Positions 33,647 through 43,237 of a DNA stretch of 64,000 bases are shown one piece after another. The translations under genes and the position numbers were made by a program. Numbering within the stretch: the first letter of the stretch is position 1; every line of letters begins with the position of its first letter. This DNA is from Clostridiales bacterium. Lineage in GTDB: Bacteria; Bacillota; Clostridia; Saccharofermentanales; Saccharofermentanaceae. The notes under the pieces are model-generated. The model saw nothing but the letters and a program-made list of their open reading frames with translations. It was not told where the DNA came from and searched no databases. The DNA lies in the NCBI GenBank assembly GCA_017529925.1, contig JAFXMZ010000014.1, positions 62,001-126,000 on the forward strand, in the 5' to 3' direction.

Positions 33647-34054
33647 TTACGAGACTTGCGGTGTCTCCTTAAGCCACAGTCTCCAATCGAGGTCACCTCT
33701 GTCGATAGCGAGTATCAAAGTCTCTGCTGTCGCCAGATTGGTGGCATAAGGGATATTGTTATAGTCGCAGACATCGAGAAGTTCATGGGAAGCAGCAAGA
33801 CTCTCCCCTTTCCCGTCCCGAAGGTAGATAACACAGTCTATCTCATTGAAGCTGGCCCTCGCGGCAAGCTGTTCCAGACCGCTCGAATAGTCAACCGACA
33901 GACCCGATACCTCGATGCCTGCGGATGCCTTTATAAGTTTTGCAGTATTATAAACAGATACAAGCTGATGCTTAAGCAGAAGAGTCTTATAAGCTATACA
34001 GAAGTTGACGAGCAACTCATTTTTACGGTTATCAGCCATGAGAACTATCTTCAT
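33647..34054 (-). CDS. Methylglyoxal-synthase-like protein, active-site residues changed
   Basis: A 135-residue MGS-like domain: MKIVLMADNRKNELLVNFC, LLKHQLVSVYNT, VIYLRDGKG and NNIPYATNLATAETLI follow the methylglyoxal synthase fold. Compared with the E. coli enzyme as I recall it, the phosphate-binding TGTT is NTAK and the GGDQQ segment, which carries the catalytic Asp, is SGLEQ. So true synthase activity is doubtful. In many Clostridia mgsA follows the mreC-mreD-mrdA(-min-rodA) genes, and here it follows mrdA too, so it is probably the diverged local copy. It has its own promoter and is coupled to the metallo-hydrolase. Confidence 0.75.
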   Translation of the reverse strand: MKIVLMADNRKNELLVNFCIAYKTLLLKHQLVSVYNTAKLIKASAGIEVSGLSVDYSSGLEQLAARASFNEIDCVIYLRDGKGESLAASHELLDVCDYNNIPYATNLATAETLILAIDRGDLDWRLWLKETPQVS

Positions 34055-34084
34055 TTCCGTTTCTCCTAAAGCAAACTATAGTAT

Positions 34085-34113
34085 ATTTTATTAGAAATAG
34101 CGAAAATAGGCAA
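34085..34113 (-). promoter_or_regulatory. Promoter of the MGS-like/metallo-hydrolase pair
   Basis: Minus-strand TTGCCT (34113-34108) and TAAAAT (34090-34085), spacer 17 nt, about 30 nt before the ATG, which is preceded by AGGAG. Confidence 0.7.
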
Positions 34114-34156
34114 TTGCCGATTATCCTAAAGTGACGGACTTATTTTGAATAAAATG

Positions 34157-36478
34157 TCAATCAGCGTTCAAAGCGGGGTCCAGAGGCGCATTTTCGGGAT
34201 TTCCGGGTATTATAACGTCGCCTACCGGAGGAGTTGTCTCCACTACTGCCATCGAAGTGCTCATAGGCACGCCGAAATACTCTGCAAGAAGTTTTTTTGC
34301 GATTATTGTGGTCTTTTTACCCCATTCACCTCTCTCAACAACAAGAGCGATCGCGACTTCAGGGTTCTCTGCGGGAGCATAACAGATAAACAGACCGTTG
34401 GAATACTCCTTGAGCTTCTCCTCGAATCCCGTCTCAGCAGTACCGGTCTTACATACAACGCTTATCGGGAAGTCGGCAAACTCGGTACCGGTACCTTCCC
34501 ACATGGAAGTTCCCGTAACAACACACTTCATGGCAAATCTTACAGCTTCGAGATTGCCGGCGCTTATTCCCAGGGGAGCAGCAGGGCGCTGGCCTTCGTA
34601 GAGGATGGAACCATCATATGCTGTTACATTCTCGACGACATAAGGAGTAACGAGCTTGTTAGTCGCTATAGCTGAAGTATATCTGCAGAGCTGAAGGATC
34701 GTAAAACAGTTATCGAACTGTCCTATCGCTGACTGTGCGGTATCCGCAGGGAACCATGTCCTGTCATATTCATTCTCGTGAAGCAGCCTCTTGGTCTCAC
34801 GGCTGGCACGGACACCGCAGATCTCACCGGGAAGATCGATGCCGGAATACTCACCCAGACCGAGCCTCTTACCCATTGCATCTATATTGTCGATACCGGT
34901 CTCGACACCAAGGTGCATGAAATAGATATTACATGATGTTGCCATTGCCGAATTCAGATCCAGAGGTCCGTGGCCCGTTGTCGGGAACTCGAGGCATTTA
35001 AACTCCCATCCTCCGATATCTACCGGGCTCTCACATCTTATCCAGTTCGAATCGGTAGTAATGGCGCCTACTTCCAGTCCCGCAAGAGCAGTACAGGGTT
35101 TAAACGTCGATCCGGGAGCATACTGGGACATGATAGCCCTGTTCCACAGTGGCATATCCTCTTTCGTTATCTCTTCATACTCGCCGATACCGAGATAATA
35201 CTTGATCTGCTCTTCGGCCTGTTTGTCGCCATACATGGAAAGAACAAAGTCATTGGGGTCAAAGTTGGGATAGGATCCCATCGCAAGGACTGCTCCCGTA
35301 TTGACATTCATCATAACGAAAGCGCCTGCATTAGCGGTCTTGTAACCCGTACCGTTGAGTTCTTCCTCTTTTTTAGCCTCATCGATATACTGTTTCAGAG
35401 CCTCGATACCGACTCTCTGAAGATCAGAATCAATAGTCAGGTTAACTGTCGCACCGGGGATCGCATCGATACCGTATGTTGACGGGAAGTAAGTACCTTC
35501 CTCACCTTTCTCGGTCCATATGTTATAAGTGGCTATACCTGACTGTCCGTGGAGATACCTCTCCATCTGGGATTCTACTCCCGACTGGCCTACAAGATCC
35601 TCATTGCTGTAACCATATGCTTTCAGGTCAGCCAGAGACTCCTGGGAGATATTTCCTACATATCCGATAACGTGGCATGAGAGCTGGGCCAAAGGCGTAT
35701 ATACCCTGCGGTATGTCTTTTTCGCTATGAGGCCCATATACTTGTAATTCTGTTCACTGAGCATCGTTATGAGCTCGTCGGGAACATCTGTAGCGATCTC
35801 GACGGGTGTGCCGTTCAGGAAAGACCAGTTATCCTGGAAGATCTGGTATCTTATCCTGCAGATCCTGTAAGCCTCTTCCTCGGTATAGTTAACGTTAATG
35901 TTGAACTTCTTACGGAGATAAAGGAAGAAGACCTGCGGATCTGTCTTTACATAGTTATCGGAAAAAGTAACTATGATGCCCGTCGTATAATCCTGGAGAT
36001 TAAAAAGATTATGGTTGGTCTGCCAGAGTCTTATCTCCTCCTCATCCTTTCGGAACTCGAAAGGATCTATCCCGAAATAATCATCGAGCTTTGCCACCTG
36101 AACGCAATTATAGTCATCCAGAAGATATGAAAGCTCTAAGAGCATGGCGTTGAGTTCTTCATCCTCAAGGCCCGCATTGGCGATCATGAGCGTGTTTACT
36201 GATTCGGATGTTGCAAGAGGGATTCCGTTACAGTCAAGGATGTCACCTCTGGGAGCATTGACAGTATATTGAAGGGCTACGCCCTCTGAAGAAGCAGAGA
36301 TAGTCCTCTGATAACCGGAAAACTGTAGCGACGCGGTCATCGAAAGGATAACTGCACCGATGATGCAGAAAATGACTGACAATATGACATATCTGTTGGA
36401 CACGAAAGCAAGAAGACCCGGTATGAGTCTCTTCTCGTCCTTTCCCCGTCTTGTCTCAGGAGTCAGATGCTCAGCCAT
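34157..36478 (-). CDS. mrdA: Penicillin-binding protein 2 (elongasome transpeptidase)
   Basis: A 773-residue class B PBP. One TM helix lies at about 30-52, followed by the N-terminal pedestal. The transpeptidase domain has SxxK in APGSTFKPCTALAG, SxN in ATSCNIYFMHLG, and KTG in VVCKTGTAETG. With RodA it cross-links lateral wall peptidoglycan. It overlaps mreD by 16 bp, in the usual mreC-mreD-mrdA order. No rodA or min genes are present beside it. Confidence 0.95.
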   Translation of the reverse strand: MAEHLTPETRRGKDEKRLIPGLLAFVSNRYVILSVIFCIIGAVILSMTASLQFSGYQRTISASSEGVALQYTVNAPRGDILDCNGIPLATSESVNTLMIANAGLEDEELNAMLLELSYLLDDYNCVQVAKLDDYFGIDPFEFRKDEEEIRLWQTNHNLFNLQDYTTGIIVTFSDNYVKTDPQVFFLYLRKKFNINVNYTEEEAYRICRIRYQIFQDNWSFLNGTPVEIATDVPDELITMLSEQNYKYMGLIAKKTYRRVYTPLAQLSCHVIGYVGNISQESLADLKAYGYSNEDLVGQSGVESQMERYLHGQSGIATYNIWTEKGEEGTYFPSTYGIDAIPGATVNLTIDSDLQRVGIEALKQYIDEAKKEEELNGTGYKTANAGAFVMMNVNTGAVLAMGSYPNFDPNDFVLSMYGDKQAEEQIKYYLGIGEYEEITKEDMPLWNRAIMSQYAPGSTFKPCTALAGLEVGAITTDSNWIRCESPVDIGGWEFKCLEFPTTGHGPLDLNSAMATSCNIYFMHLGVETGIDNIDAMGKRLGLGEYSGIDLPGEICGVRASRETKRLLHENEYDRTWFPADTAQSAIGQFDNCFTILQLCRYTSAIATNKLVTPYVVENVTAYDGSILYEGQRPAAPLGISAGNLEAVRFAMKCVVTGTSMWEGTGTEFADFPISVVCKTGTAETGFEEKLKEYSNGLFICYAPAENPEVAIALVVERGEWGKKTTIIAKKLLAEYFGVPMSTSMAVVETTPPVGDVIIPGNPENAPLDPALNAD

Positions 36479-37089
36479 GATACGTCTTCACTGCTCCTTT
36501 CGTCACTTATCTTAGGATTCTTGCCCTTCTTGTACGGGCCTAAAAACATCAGCAGAAGTATCAGAGGGACAGTTACTATCAGGTTGAGGAGCAGCTGAGG
36601 CAGAACAGAACCCAATACGATCTGCTTAAATGAAAGCCCGTAACCCTGGTGTGCAAACAGAGCTATCCATCCCATTATTATCAGGTGCCCCAGGATCTTA
36701 TACATCAAAGTGGCAAAAGCAACCGAAGCAAATGCAAAGGCAGTATTTCTCTTCATCCTGACCGTAAAGAATGAAGAACCGCAGACACTTGCAAGGAACA
36801 TGATCAGGATGCCTATGCCGAATGCCGTCACGGGAGCTGATTCACTGTTCAGCTGAATGAGCGGCGGCGAGAAACAGTCTCTGAAGATGCCTATGATTAT
36901 CCCTATTACGGCACCGTCTGCAAATCCGAACATATATGAGACCAGAACGGTAAATACAAGCATCAGATCCGCGGTCTGACCATAAAGAGAGATACTCTCG
37001 GGAAAAGAGACCTGAAAGCTCGGTATCAGGCAGATATAGAGCGTATATACGACGATCTTACGTATCAGCGCTATCCGTTCCTTGTTCAT
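36463..37089 (-). CDS. mreD: Rod shape-determining protein MreD
   Basis: A 208-residue hydrophobic protein with about five or six TM helices and the family segment LVSYMFGFADGAVIGIIIGI followed by RDCFS, and FTVRMKRNTAFAFASVAFAT. It links MreC to the elongation complex. It overlaps mreC by 4 bp and mrdA by 16 bp. Confidence 0.92.
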   Translation of the reverse strand: MNKERIALIRKIVVYTLYICLIPSFQVSFPESISLYGQTADLMLVFTVLVSYMFGFADGAVIGIIIGIFRDCFSPPLIQLNSESAPVTAFGIGILIMFLASVCGSSFFTVRMKRNTAFAFASVAFATLMYKILGHLIIMGWIALFAHQGYGLSFKQIVLGSVLPQLLLNLIVTVPLILLLMFLGPYKKGKNPKISDERSSEDVSWLSI

Positions 37090-37979
37090 TGCTCCTCTAC
37101 CTGTGATGCCAAAGGCTCATCTGAAACGTCATCAGGCACTTCGAAAGGCACCATGACGAATACATCGTTCAGCTCGCCGATATCCCCGTAGGGTCTTAAT
37201 GTCGCAGTGACTCCCATGGGATCAGAATAATCGACTGATTCTATGATCCCTATCGGGATACCCTGAGGGAAAAGTCCGCCGTCACCTGAAGTTACTATCT
37301 GTGTACCGTATTCGAGCTTAACATTCTCATCAATACCGGTAACCCTGCAGAGTCCGGATCTCTTAAGCCCGGCGTCACCTGATATCATCATGGTGGCACC
37401 GTTGACCTCATTTACCTTGCCGCTTACATTAAATCCCTCGTGGAGCAGCGGAAGGACCTTGCTCTCACCGTCATCTATCTCAATGACGCGTCCGATAAGG
37501 TTCATCCTTACGTCAACAACGGCATAAGACCCGCCTTCCTCTATCGTTATGCCGTCAGAAAGTCCGAGGCCGATCCTGATAACTGAAAACCATTCATCAG
37601 CTTCACGCGAAAGGACGGATGCGCCGAAGATATCGTAGTTACTGAATGTATCCCTGATATGGAATGCATCCTTAAGCTCCTCATATCTGATCTTCGCCTC
37701 TTCATTCTGGGTTATCTGATACTGGAGCCTGGCGATCTCAGCCTTCATCTCTTCATTTTCCTTTCGGATCGCGATACCGTCAGTAACTGCTGACCAGTAA
37801 TCTGACACCATATTACCGGCACCCTTAACAAATCCCTGAATAGGGCTCGTTATATTGCCAAGTGACTTGAAAGCCTTGTTAAGAGGGCTTCCCGGAAGGG
37901 CGCCTATAACTATGGCGGCCAGCATGATAAGGACCGCCATAAGTACTATGAACCATTTACTTGTCAGGAGTCTGCGCAT
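37086..37979 (-). CDS. mreC: Rod shape-determining protein MreC
   Basis: A 297-residue protein with one TM helix (about 9-28), a coiled coil (about 70-105, IRKENEEMKAEIARLQYQIT), and the extracytoplasmic beta domains with GASVLSREADEWFSVIRIGL, VIEIDDGESKVLPLLHEGF and ITSGDGGLFPQGIPIGIIES-like text (VTSGDGGLFPQGIPIGII). It scaffolds the elongasome. The usual mreB gene is not upstream; a SEC-C protein and icd are there instead. Confidence 0.95.
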   Translation of the reverse strand: MRRLLTSKWFIVLMAVLIMLAAIVIGALPGSPLNKAFKSLGNITSPIQGFVKGAGNMVSDYWSAVTDGIAIRKENEEMKAEIARLQYQITQNEEAKIRYEELKDAFHIRDTFSNYDIFGASVLSREADEWFSVIRIGLGLSDGITIEEGGSYAVVDVRMNLIGRVIEIDDGESKVLPLLHEGFNVSGKVNEVNGATMMISGDAGLKRSGLCRVTGIDENVKLEYGTQIVTSGDGGLFPQGIPIGIIESVDYSDPMGVTATLRPYGDIGELNDVFVMVPFEVPDDVSDEPLASQVEEQ

Positions 37980-37988
37980 CTTACCTTA

Positions 37989-38510
37989 TCAGGCATTCTT
38001 GCCGCAGCACTTCTTATACTTCTTACCGCTTCCGCATGGGCACGGATCATTACGTCCGATCTTGTCGGAATGAGCTATATTAGCCTCACGGTAGTCTCTT
38101 GCGATCTCGACCATCTTCTCGTCATCAAGGACGTTCTTCCATGAAGAGAGCTTAAAGAGCCATGTAGCCTTTGCATCTCTCATATTGTAATAGAGCTTCT
38201 CATAGTCGATATCGAGATCGATCTCGGTATCATCATCGATATGCTCAACGTCGACTTCATTCTTAAGGCTCGTCTTGATACCATCGACAAAACCGACGAA
38301 GATATCCATCGTGTCAGCATTGAAACCGAGTCTCTTTGCAAGCTCGTCAGCCTTTCCTGAAGTAAGCTCCTTATTGTCAGGATAAGCTGTAAGGATCTTG
38401 TCATATGCTTCCTTCTCCATTGCATAATAGAGATTTACATACTGTGTATAGGAAGTCTGGTCATGTATCGTCTCGGATCTGTCAATCCATGTCTCGTAAT
38501 ATGTGCTCAT
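37989..38510 (-). CDS. SEC-C zinc-motif protein
   Basis: A 173-residue soluble, acidic protein. Residues 1-150 are mainly helical and match no domain I can name. The C-terminus is a complete SEC-C zinc motif ([20 protein letters not shown]), nearly identical to the tail of SecA in this window. Such stand-alone SEC-C proteins are thought to act near translation or export, but this one is uncharacterised. It lies 9 bp before mreC and 23 bp after icd, so all are probably co-transcribed from the icd promoter. Confidence 0.8.
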   Translation of the reverse strand: MSTYYETWIDRSETIHDQTSYTQYVNLYYAMEKEAYDKILTAYPDNKELTSGKADELAKRLGFNADTMDIFVGFVDGIKTSLKNEVDVEHIDDDTEIDLDIDYEKLYYNMRDAKATWLFKLSSWKNVLDDEKMVEIARDYREANIAHSDKIGRNDPCPCGSGKKYKKCCGKNA

Positions 38511-38533
38511 AATGATTCTCCTTGATTCTAGAA

Positions 38534-39730
38534 TTAAAGCTTAGCTGCGATCGCCTTGAGGAAATCCTCGGTATTAACGACATTCTTCTCGGGAACATCG
38601 ATAAGGTTCTTGAGATCACCTGTTATAGTACCAGACTCGATAGTCTCTATCGAAGCCTTCTCGAGCCTGTCGGCAAAGTCCTCAAGATCGGAAAGACCGT
38701 CCATCTGTGCTCTCTTACGGAGTGCTCCGGACCATGCGAAGAGCGTAGCCATAGGATTCGTAGATGTTGATTCACCCTTCAGGTATCTGTAATAGTGTCT
38801 CGTGACAGTACCGTGAGCTGCCTCATATTCATATACACCGTCGGGAGATACGAGTACAGAGCTCATCATGGCAAGAGAACCGCATGCGGATGCGAGCATA
38901 TCGCTCATGACGTCGCCGTCGTAGTTCTTGCAGGCCCAGAGGATACCGCCCTCTGATCTCATGATCCTTGCAACAGCATCATCGATAAGAGTATAGAAAT
39001 ACTCTATACCCGCCTCTGCAAACTTATCCTTGTATTCATTCTCGAAGATCTCGGCGAAAATGTCCTTGAACCTGTGGTCATATGTCTTGGAGATCGTATC
39101 CTTTGTCGCAAACCACAGATCCTGCTTGATATCGAGAGCATATGTGAAGCAAGCTCTTGCAAATGCGGTAATGGACTTATCTGTATTATGCATTCCCTGG
39201 ATGACTCCGGCACCGTCGAACTCCTGGATGAGCTTCTTCTCGGTCCTTCCGTCAGGATATGTAACGAGGAGCTCTGCCTTTGCAGGTCCGTCGACACGCA
39301 GCTCGGAATTCTTGTAGACATCACCGTAAGCATGTCTTGCGATCGTGATAGGCTTCTTCCAGCATGTTACGAAAGGATCGATACCTTTTACCAGGATGGG
39401 GGAACGGAAAACCGTACCGTCGAGCATAGCTCTGATAGTACCGTTCGGGCTCTTCCACATCTTCTTCAGATTATATTCTTCAACTCTCTGTGCATTAGGC
39501 GTGATCGTGGCACACTTTACTGCAACACCGAGTTCCTTCGTCCTGTTTGCCGAATCGATCGTAACCTGATCGTCCGTCTTATCCCTGTTTACCAGTCCGA
39601 GATCAAAATACTCTGTCTTCAGATCAACAAAAGGAAGTATAACGATATCCTTGATCTGCTTCCAGATGATCCTTGTCATCTCATCGCCGTCCATCTCTAC
39701 GAGCGGCGTCTTCATTTGTATCTTAGCCAA
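38534..39730 (-). CDS. icd: NADP-dependent isocitrate dehydrogenase (eukaryote-like subfamily)
   Basis: A 398-residue enzyme that converts isocitrate to 2-oxoglutarate. It is of the homodimeric type found in eukaryotes and some bacteria: [20 protein letters not shown] at the N-terminus, [70 protein letters not shown] and [20 protein letters not shown]. It provides 2-oxoglutarate for glutamate synthesis. Strong promoter upstream. Confidence 0.97.
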   Translation of the reverse strand: MAKIQMKTPLVEMDGDEMTRIIWKQIKDIVILPFVDLKTEYFDLGLVNRDKTDDQVTIDSANRTKELGVAVKCATITPNAQRVEEYNLKKMWKSPNGTIRAMLDGTVFRSPILVKGIDPFVTCWKKPITIARHAYGDVYKNSELRVDGPAKAELLVTYPDGRTEKKLIQEFDGAGVIQGMHNTDKSITAFARACFTYALDIKQDLWFATKDTISKTYDHRFKDIFAEIFENEYKDKFAEAGIEYFYTLIDDAVARIMRSEGGILWACKNYDGDVMSDMLASACGSLAMMSSVLVSPDGVYEYEAAHGTVTRHYYRYLKGESTSTNPMATLFAWSGALRKRAQMDGLSDLEDFADRLEKASIETIESGTITGDLKNLIDVPEKNVVNTEDFLKAIAAKL

Positions 39731-39763
39731 ATGAGTATCCTCCTGCTTCTTTATAACCCTATT

Positions 39764-39792
39764 ATTTTAAAGCAAGGGGCAAAAACAGTCAA
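39764..39792 (-). promoter_or_regulatory. Strong sigma-A promoter of icd
   Basis: Minus-strand TTGACT (39792-39787) and TAAAAT (39769-39764), spacer 17 nt, 33 nt before the icd start; AGGAGG precedes the ATG. Confidence 0.8.
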
Positions 39793-39848
39793 ACTTGAGT
39801 GTGGTGTTTTTTTGACGGAAAATAAGCCGGAAACGCATCAGGGAATTG

Positions 39849-40883
39849 TTATGCTCTCTTACATGCAGAAACAATAAAAGATTCCAGCGAACTCCTGTCG
39901 TCGAGAAGGCCGGATTTGATCTCCATATCGTCTTTTGCGCACCTGAGATACAGATCCTGTACTCTCTGAAGAGAGAATCCTCTTGACTGGTTAAGGAGCT
40001 TATCGGCAACATACTGCATCACGCCGAGCCTGTTCATGATCTCGTATCTGTTGTTAAGCTCAAGGGCACACATGAGCTGTCTTAAATGTCTGGCGAGCAT
40101 AAACCTTATCTTAATCGGCGGTTCCTTGAGAACGATGAGATTATCAAGGATACGGAGCGCTTCTCCTGCATTCCCCGCACCTATTGCATCAGTGATATTA
40201 AAGACAGAACCCTTGATATCAGGCGGACAGATCTTCTCGATAAGGTCATCAGAGACATTCGTGGTCTTCTCGCATGTGAGATAGAGCTTTATCTTCTCAC
40301 ATTCCGTAGTCACCCTGCGCATGGAATTGTCGCATCTGCTGACGATGCTTCCGGCAGTCTGTGTGGATATCGTGATCCCGCTGCTCCTGAAGTTCTTTAT
40401 TATCCACATCTGGAGCATCTCGTCATCAAGGCAGTCGATCTGCGCGATCACCGCATTATCCTTAAATGCCTTGAGAAGGCTCTTCTTCCTCTTATCTATC
40501 TTATCTGTCGAAAAGATGATCACCGCATGGTCAGGAACGCTTACTACATATTCCGATAGTTCGTCTGCATCCACCTTGTCCCAGAGAGAGCTTCCCTTGA
40601 CGAGTACTATCCTCTTCTGCGACATCCAGGGCGGCATCTCGGCATTCTCCCTGATCTTATCAACAGTAAAGTCCTTGGATTCGATATCGAGCTTAACAAA
40701 ATCCATCGCTTCGGAGCCTTCAGTTAGGAACTTCTTCTTTAAAGCTCCCTCTGCCTTCTCGATATAGTATTCCTCCTCACCGAAAAACAGATAGACACGC
40801 GAAGATGCATCATTTCTGATATATTCGCCCAATGCCTTCGTATCGAGGAAAGAACTGTCGGATGTCTTTTTCTTTACTGCCAT
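39849..40883 (-). CDS. holA: DNA polymerase III delta subunit
   Basis: A 344-residue clamp-loader subunit that opens the sliding clamp. N-terminal VYLFFGEEEYYIEKAEGALK, then RIVLVKGSSLWDKVDADEL, VIIFSTDKIDKRKKSLLKAF, and the C-terminal collar region EPPIKIRFMLARHLRQLMCA. It follows comEC by 13 bp, the classical comEC-holA order of Firmicutes. Confidence 0.94.
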   Translation of the reverse strand: MAVKKKTSDSSFLDTKALGEYIRNDASSRVYLFFGEEEYYIEKAEGALKKKFLTEGSEAMDFVKLDIESKDFTVDKIRENAEMPPWMSQKRIVLVKGSSLWDKVDADELSEYVVSVPDHAVIIFSTDKIDKRKKSLLKAFKDNAVIAQIDCLDDEMLQMWIIKNFRSSGITISTQTAGSIVSRCDNSMRRVTTECEKIKLYLTCEKTTNVSDDLIEKICPPDIKGSVFNITDAIGAGNAGEALRILDNLIVLKEPPIKIRFMLARHLRQLMCALELNNRYEIMNRLGVMQYVADKLLNQSRGFSLQRVQDLYLRCAKDDMEIKSGLLDDRSSLESFIVSACKRA

Positions 40884-40896
40884 GTCTTATATTCTA

Positions 40897-43137
40897 TCAC
40901 TTAATCGTTTCTATTTTATAACTGTTTCCGTATATACTGACGATGACTGCTCCCGTCTGCGACGTAACATATATATCTGTCCCCTTTTCTGCAAACCTGT
41001 CTATTGTCTCAGGGGCCGGGTGGCCGTATTCATTATATATCCCGCAGCTGATCACCGCTGTCTCGGGGATAAATGCTTCGATCAGGTCAAAGGAATTGGA
41101 ATATCTGCTTCCGTGATGGGCAGCGAGAAGTATATCCACATCTTCCCCGTTTCCCTCATCCTTTATCTTCTTCTCGACATCCGATGATATATCGCCCGGG
41201 AAGAGGATCTTAACACCACAGCATTCAAGTATCATGACGGCACTGTCATCATTTCCTCCGTCGCGGATCTCATCTGCAGAAGGATAGATACACCTGATCG
41301 TGCAGTCTTCCGATATCTGCAGTGAAGTCCCCTTACATATCTTTTCGAGAGGAAGATAATCATACTCAAAAGTCCCGGGAGGATCTGAAAGCGGAGTAAG
41401 TATCAGATCTGCCCTCCCCCCATCATAGAGGCATGCGATCCCGCCGCAGTGATCCTCATCGAGGTGAGTCATTATGGCAAGATCGGCTTTCCGGATCCCG
41501 TAATAATCGAGAAGGCCTGTCAGCCGCTGTTCTCCGTTCTCATATGTTCCTCCGTCGATAAGGATGCTCTTTCCTTCAGTCATTATCAGGCAGCTGTTTC
41601 CCTGCCCGGCATAGGAAAAAACGATGACCGCATCAGGCGGGAACAACATCTTTATGAAGAATACTGCCGTAACAGCGGCAAACAGTAGCCTGATGGCAGG
41701 TCTGAAGCCTTTCGTAAGCACCGATGGAGGCATGATAAATGAGAGTATGAACAAAAACAGGATAATCCCGTAAAAACTGCCGAACATATTACCTGTAAGA
41801 TCCCCGTAAGACATTGAAGCTCCGAATGATACAACCTTTCTTATGCCCGAGAGCATCAGTTCTGACGGCATGGTAATACCGAGTATTACAGAGGGTATAA
41901 AGAAGGCACAGGCAAATGTCGCAAGACAAGTCGCCAGTATCCTGCAGATCATATCCGTGATCCCGAGTCCTGCTCCTGAAACCGACCAGAACAGCGCCAT
42001 CCCAGTCTGTGCAGAAAGATATACGGCCAGGATACCCGAAAGAGCCGAAGGAAGATATGAGGACATCTTTTCTTCTAACGGGCGGCAGAACAGCCTGATC
42101 GCGACAGCTGCAGAATAGCTCATGAGAAATGACGAGGACAGGACCGCAAAAGGATCATAAAGGATGACCAGGCAGGCCGACAGTGAAAGCCCTGAAAGAT
42201 AATCTCTCGAGAAATATGAACAAAGGCACATTACGGCGGCTCTCGTCACCGACATCGACCAGCCCGTAAATGTCCCTATAACAAGGCATAACAGGATAAA
42301 GAGCAAGGAAGTGGCTTTCCCCTTCTTTCTGCTCATAAGCGGCGCCAGCATAAGGAGAAAGGATGAAAAATGAGTCCCCGACACAGCCAGCAGGTGCGAG
42401 CATCCTGTCATGGAGAATTCCCTTTTCAGGCTGTCTTCCAGAAGTGATTTATCCCCCGTGAAAACACCTGCGGCAAGCTCTTTCTCAACATCAAAGAGTG
42501 AGATACAGTAACGTGCAGCCCTGTAGGAATGGTCAGCTATAAGACCGGATATCCGGGAAATACCGCTTTCCGTACCGGTTACCTCCAGCCCGTCAACATA
42601 AATGATGCCGTTTATTCCCATACTCCTCAGGTATCCCCTGTAATCGAATGCTCCGGGATTCATAGCTTCATCCGGAAGCCTTACATCTGATACTCCCGAG
42701 ACGGTATCCCCCGTACCATATACCGACGCGGGGGATCTGTCATAAGCTATCAGCCTTCCAAGCTCCCCGTCTTTTATGTAATACCTGACTGAACCGTCCA
42801 ATTTCCTCTCCACACGGTATATGTAGCCGTTGATATCTGCATCACGAATACTCTCTTCTATAAAACAGGAACTGACCGGAATAACTGTAATAAGACATCT
42901 TACAAGGAGAAATACAGTCAATATCAGGGAAAACAGGCATCCCCTGCCCCTTGTCCGGACCGCAAATAACAGCACCGCCACTGCAATGAGCAGAGAAAAC
43001 ATGGACATAAGCAGCGTATCACCGGACAGCGCGAAAATGAACATGACAGCAAGGGCTCCAAGGGAAGCCGTGACCAGAGGGAACCTTTCGATATGATCCC
43101 CCGTCCTTCTTGTCAATTCATCTGATATCGCTCTCAT
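40897..43137 (-). CDS. comEC: ComEC/Rec2 family competence membrane channel
   Basis: A 746-residue protein with an N-terminal OB-like segment, a central multi-TM ComEC domain (MTGCSHLLAVSGTHFSSFLL; SVTRAAVMCLCSYF) and a C-terminal metallo-beta-lactamase domain (ILIDGGTYENG, MTHLDEDHCGGIACL, LFPGDISSDVE, AAHHGSRYSNS). It would form the channel that passes single-stranded DNA during natural transformation; the C-terminal domain may degrade the other strand. comEA is not in the window. It is divergent from engB across a 100-bp gap with repeated CGACA boxes. Confidence 0.93.
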   Translation of the reverse strand: MRAISDELTRRTGDHIERFPLVTASLGALAVMFIFALSGDTLLMSMFSLLIAVAVLLFAVRTRGRGCLFSLILTVFLLVRCLITVIPVSSCFIEESIRDADINGYIYRVERKLDGSVRYYIKDGELGRLIAYDRSPASVYGTGDTVSGVSDVRLPDEAMNPGAFDYRGYLRSMGINGIIYVDGLEVTGTESGISRISGLIADHSYRAARYCISLFDVEKELAAGVFTGDKSLLEDSLKREFSMTGCSHLLAVSGTHFSSFLLMLAPLMSRKKGKATSLLFILLCLVIGTFTGWSMSVTRAAVMCLCSYFSRDYLSGLSLSACLVILYDPFAVLSSSFLMSYSAAVAIRLFCRPLEEKMSSYLPSALSGILAVYLSAQTGMALFWSVSGAGLGITDMICRILATCLATFACAFFIPSVILGITMPSELMLSGIRKVVSFGASMSYGDLTGNMFGSFYGIILFLFILSFIMPPSVLTKGFRPAIRLLFAAVTAVFFIKMLFPPDAVIVFSYAGQGNSCLIMTEGKSILIDGGTYENGEQRLTGLLDYYGIRKADLAIMTHLDEDHCGGIACLYDGGRADLILTPLSDPPGTFEYDYLPLEKICKGTSLQISEDCTIRCIYPSADEIRDGGNDDSAVMILECCGVKILFPGDISSDVEKKIKDEGNGEDVDILLAAHHGSRYSNSFDLIEAFIPETAVISCGIYNEYGHPAPETIDRFAEKGTDIYVTSQTGAVIVSIYGNSYKIETIK

Positions 43138-43160
43138 AAAGCCATTCTATAGAGGCCGTT

Positions 43161-43215
43161 TGTCGAATAATAGCGACAATTACCGACAATTGGACCGAAA
43201 TTGTCGTTTTTGTCG
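43161..43215. promoter_or_regulatory. Cluster of CGACA/TGTCG boxes between comEC and engB
   Basis: Five boxes: TGTCG 43161-43165, CGACAATT 43174-43181, CGACAATT 43184-43191, AATTGTCG 43199-43206 and TGTCG 43211-43215. The two direct copies are spaced exactly 10 bp, one helical turn, and the third is inverted. A TATAAT lies at 43224-43229, before engB. This looks like a multi-site operator for the divergent pair. I know no standard regulator with this box. Confidence 0.5.
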
Positions 43216-43237
43216 GACGTAATGTTATAATCAGTTC

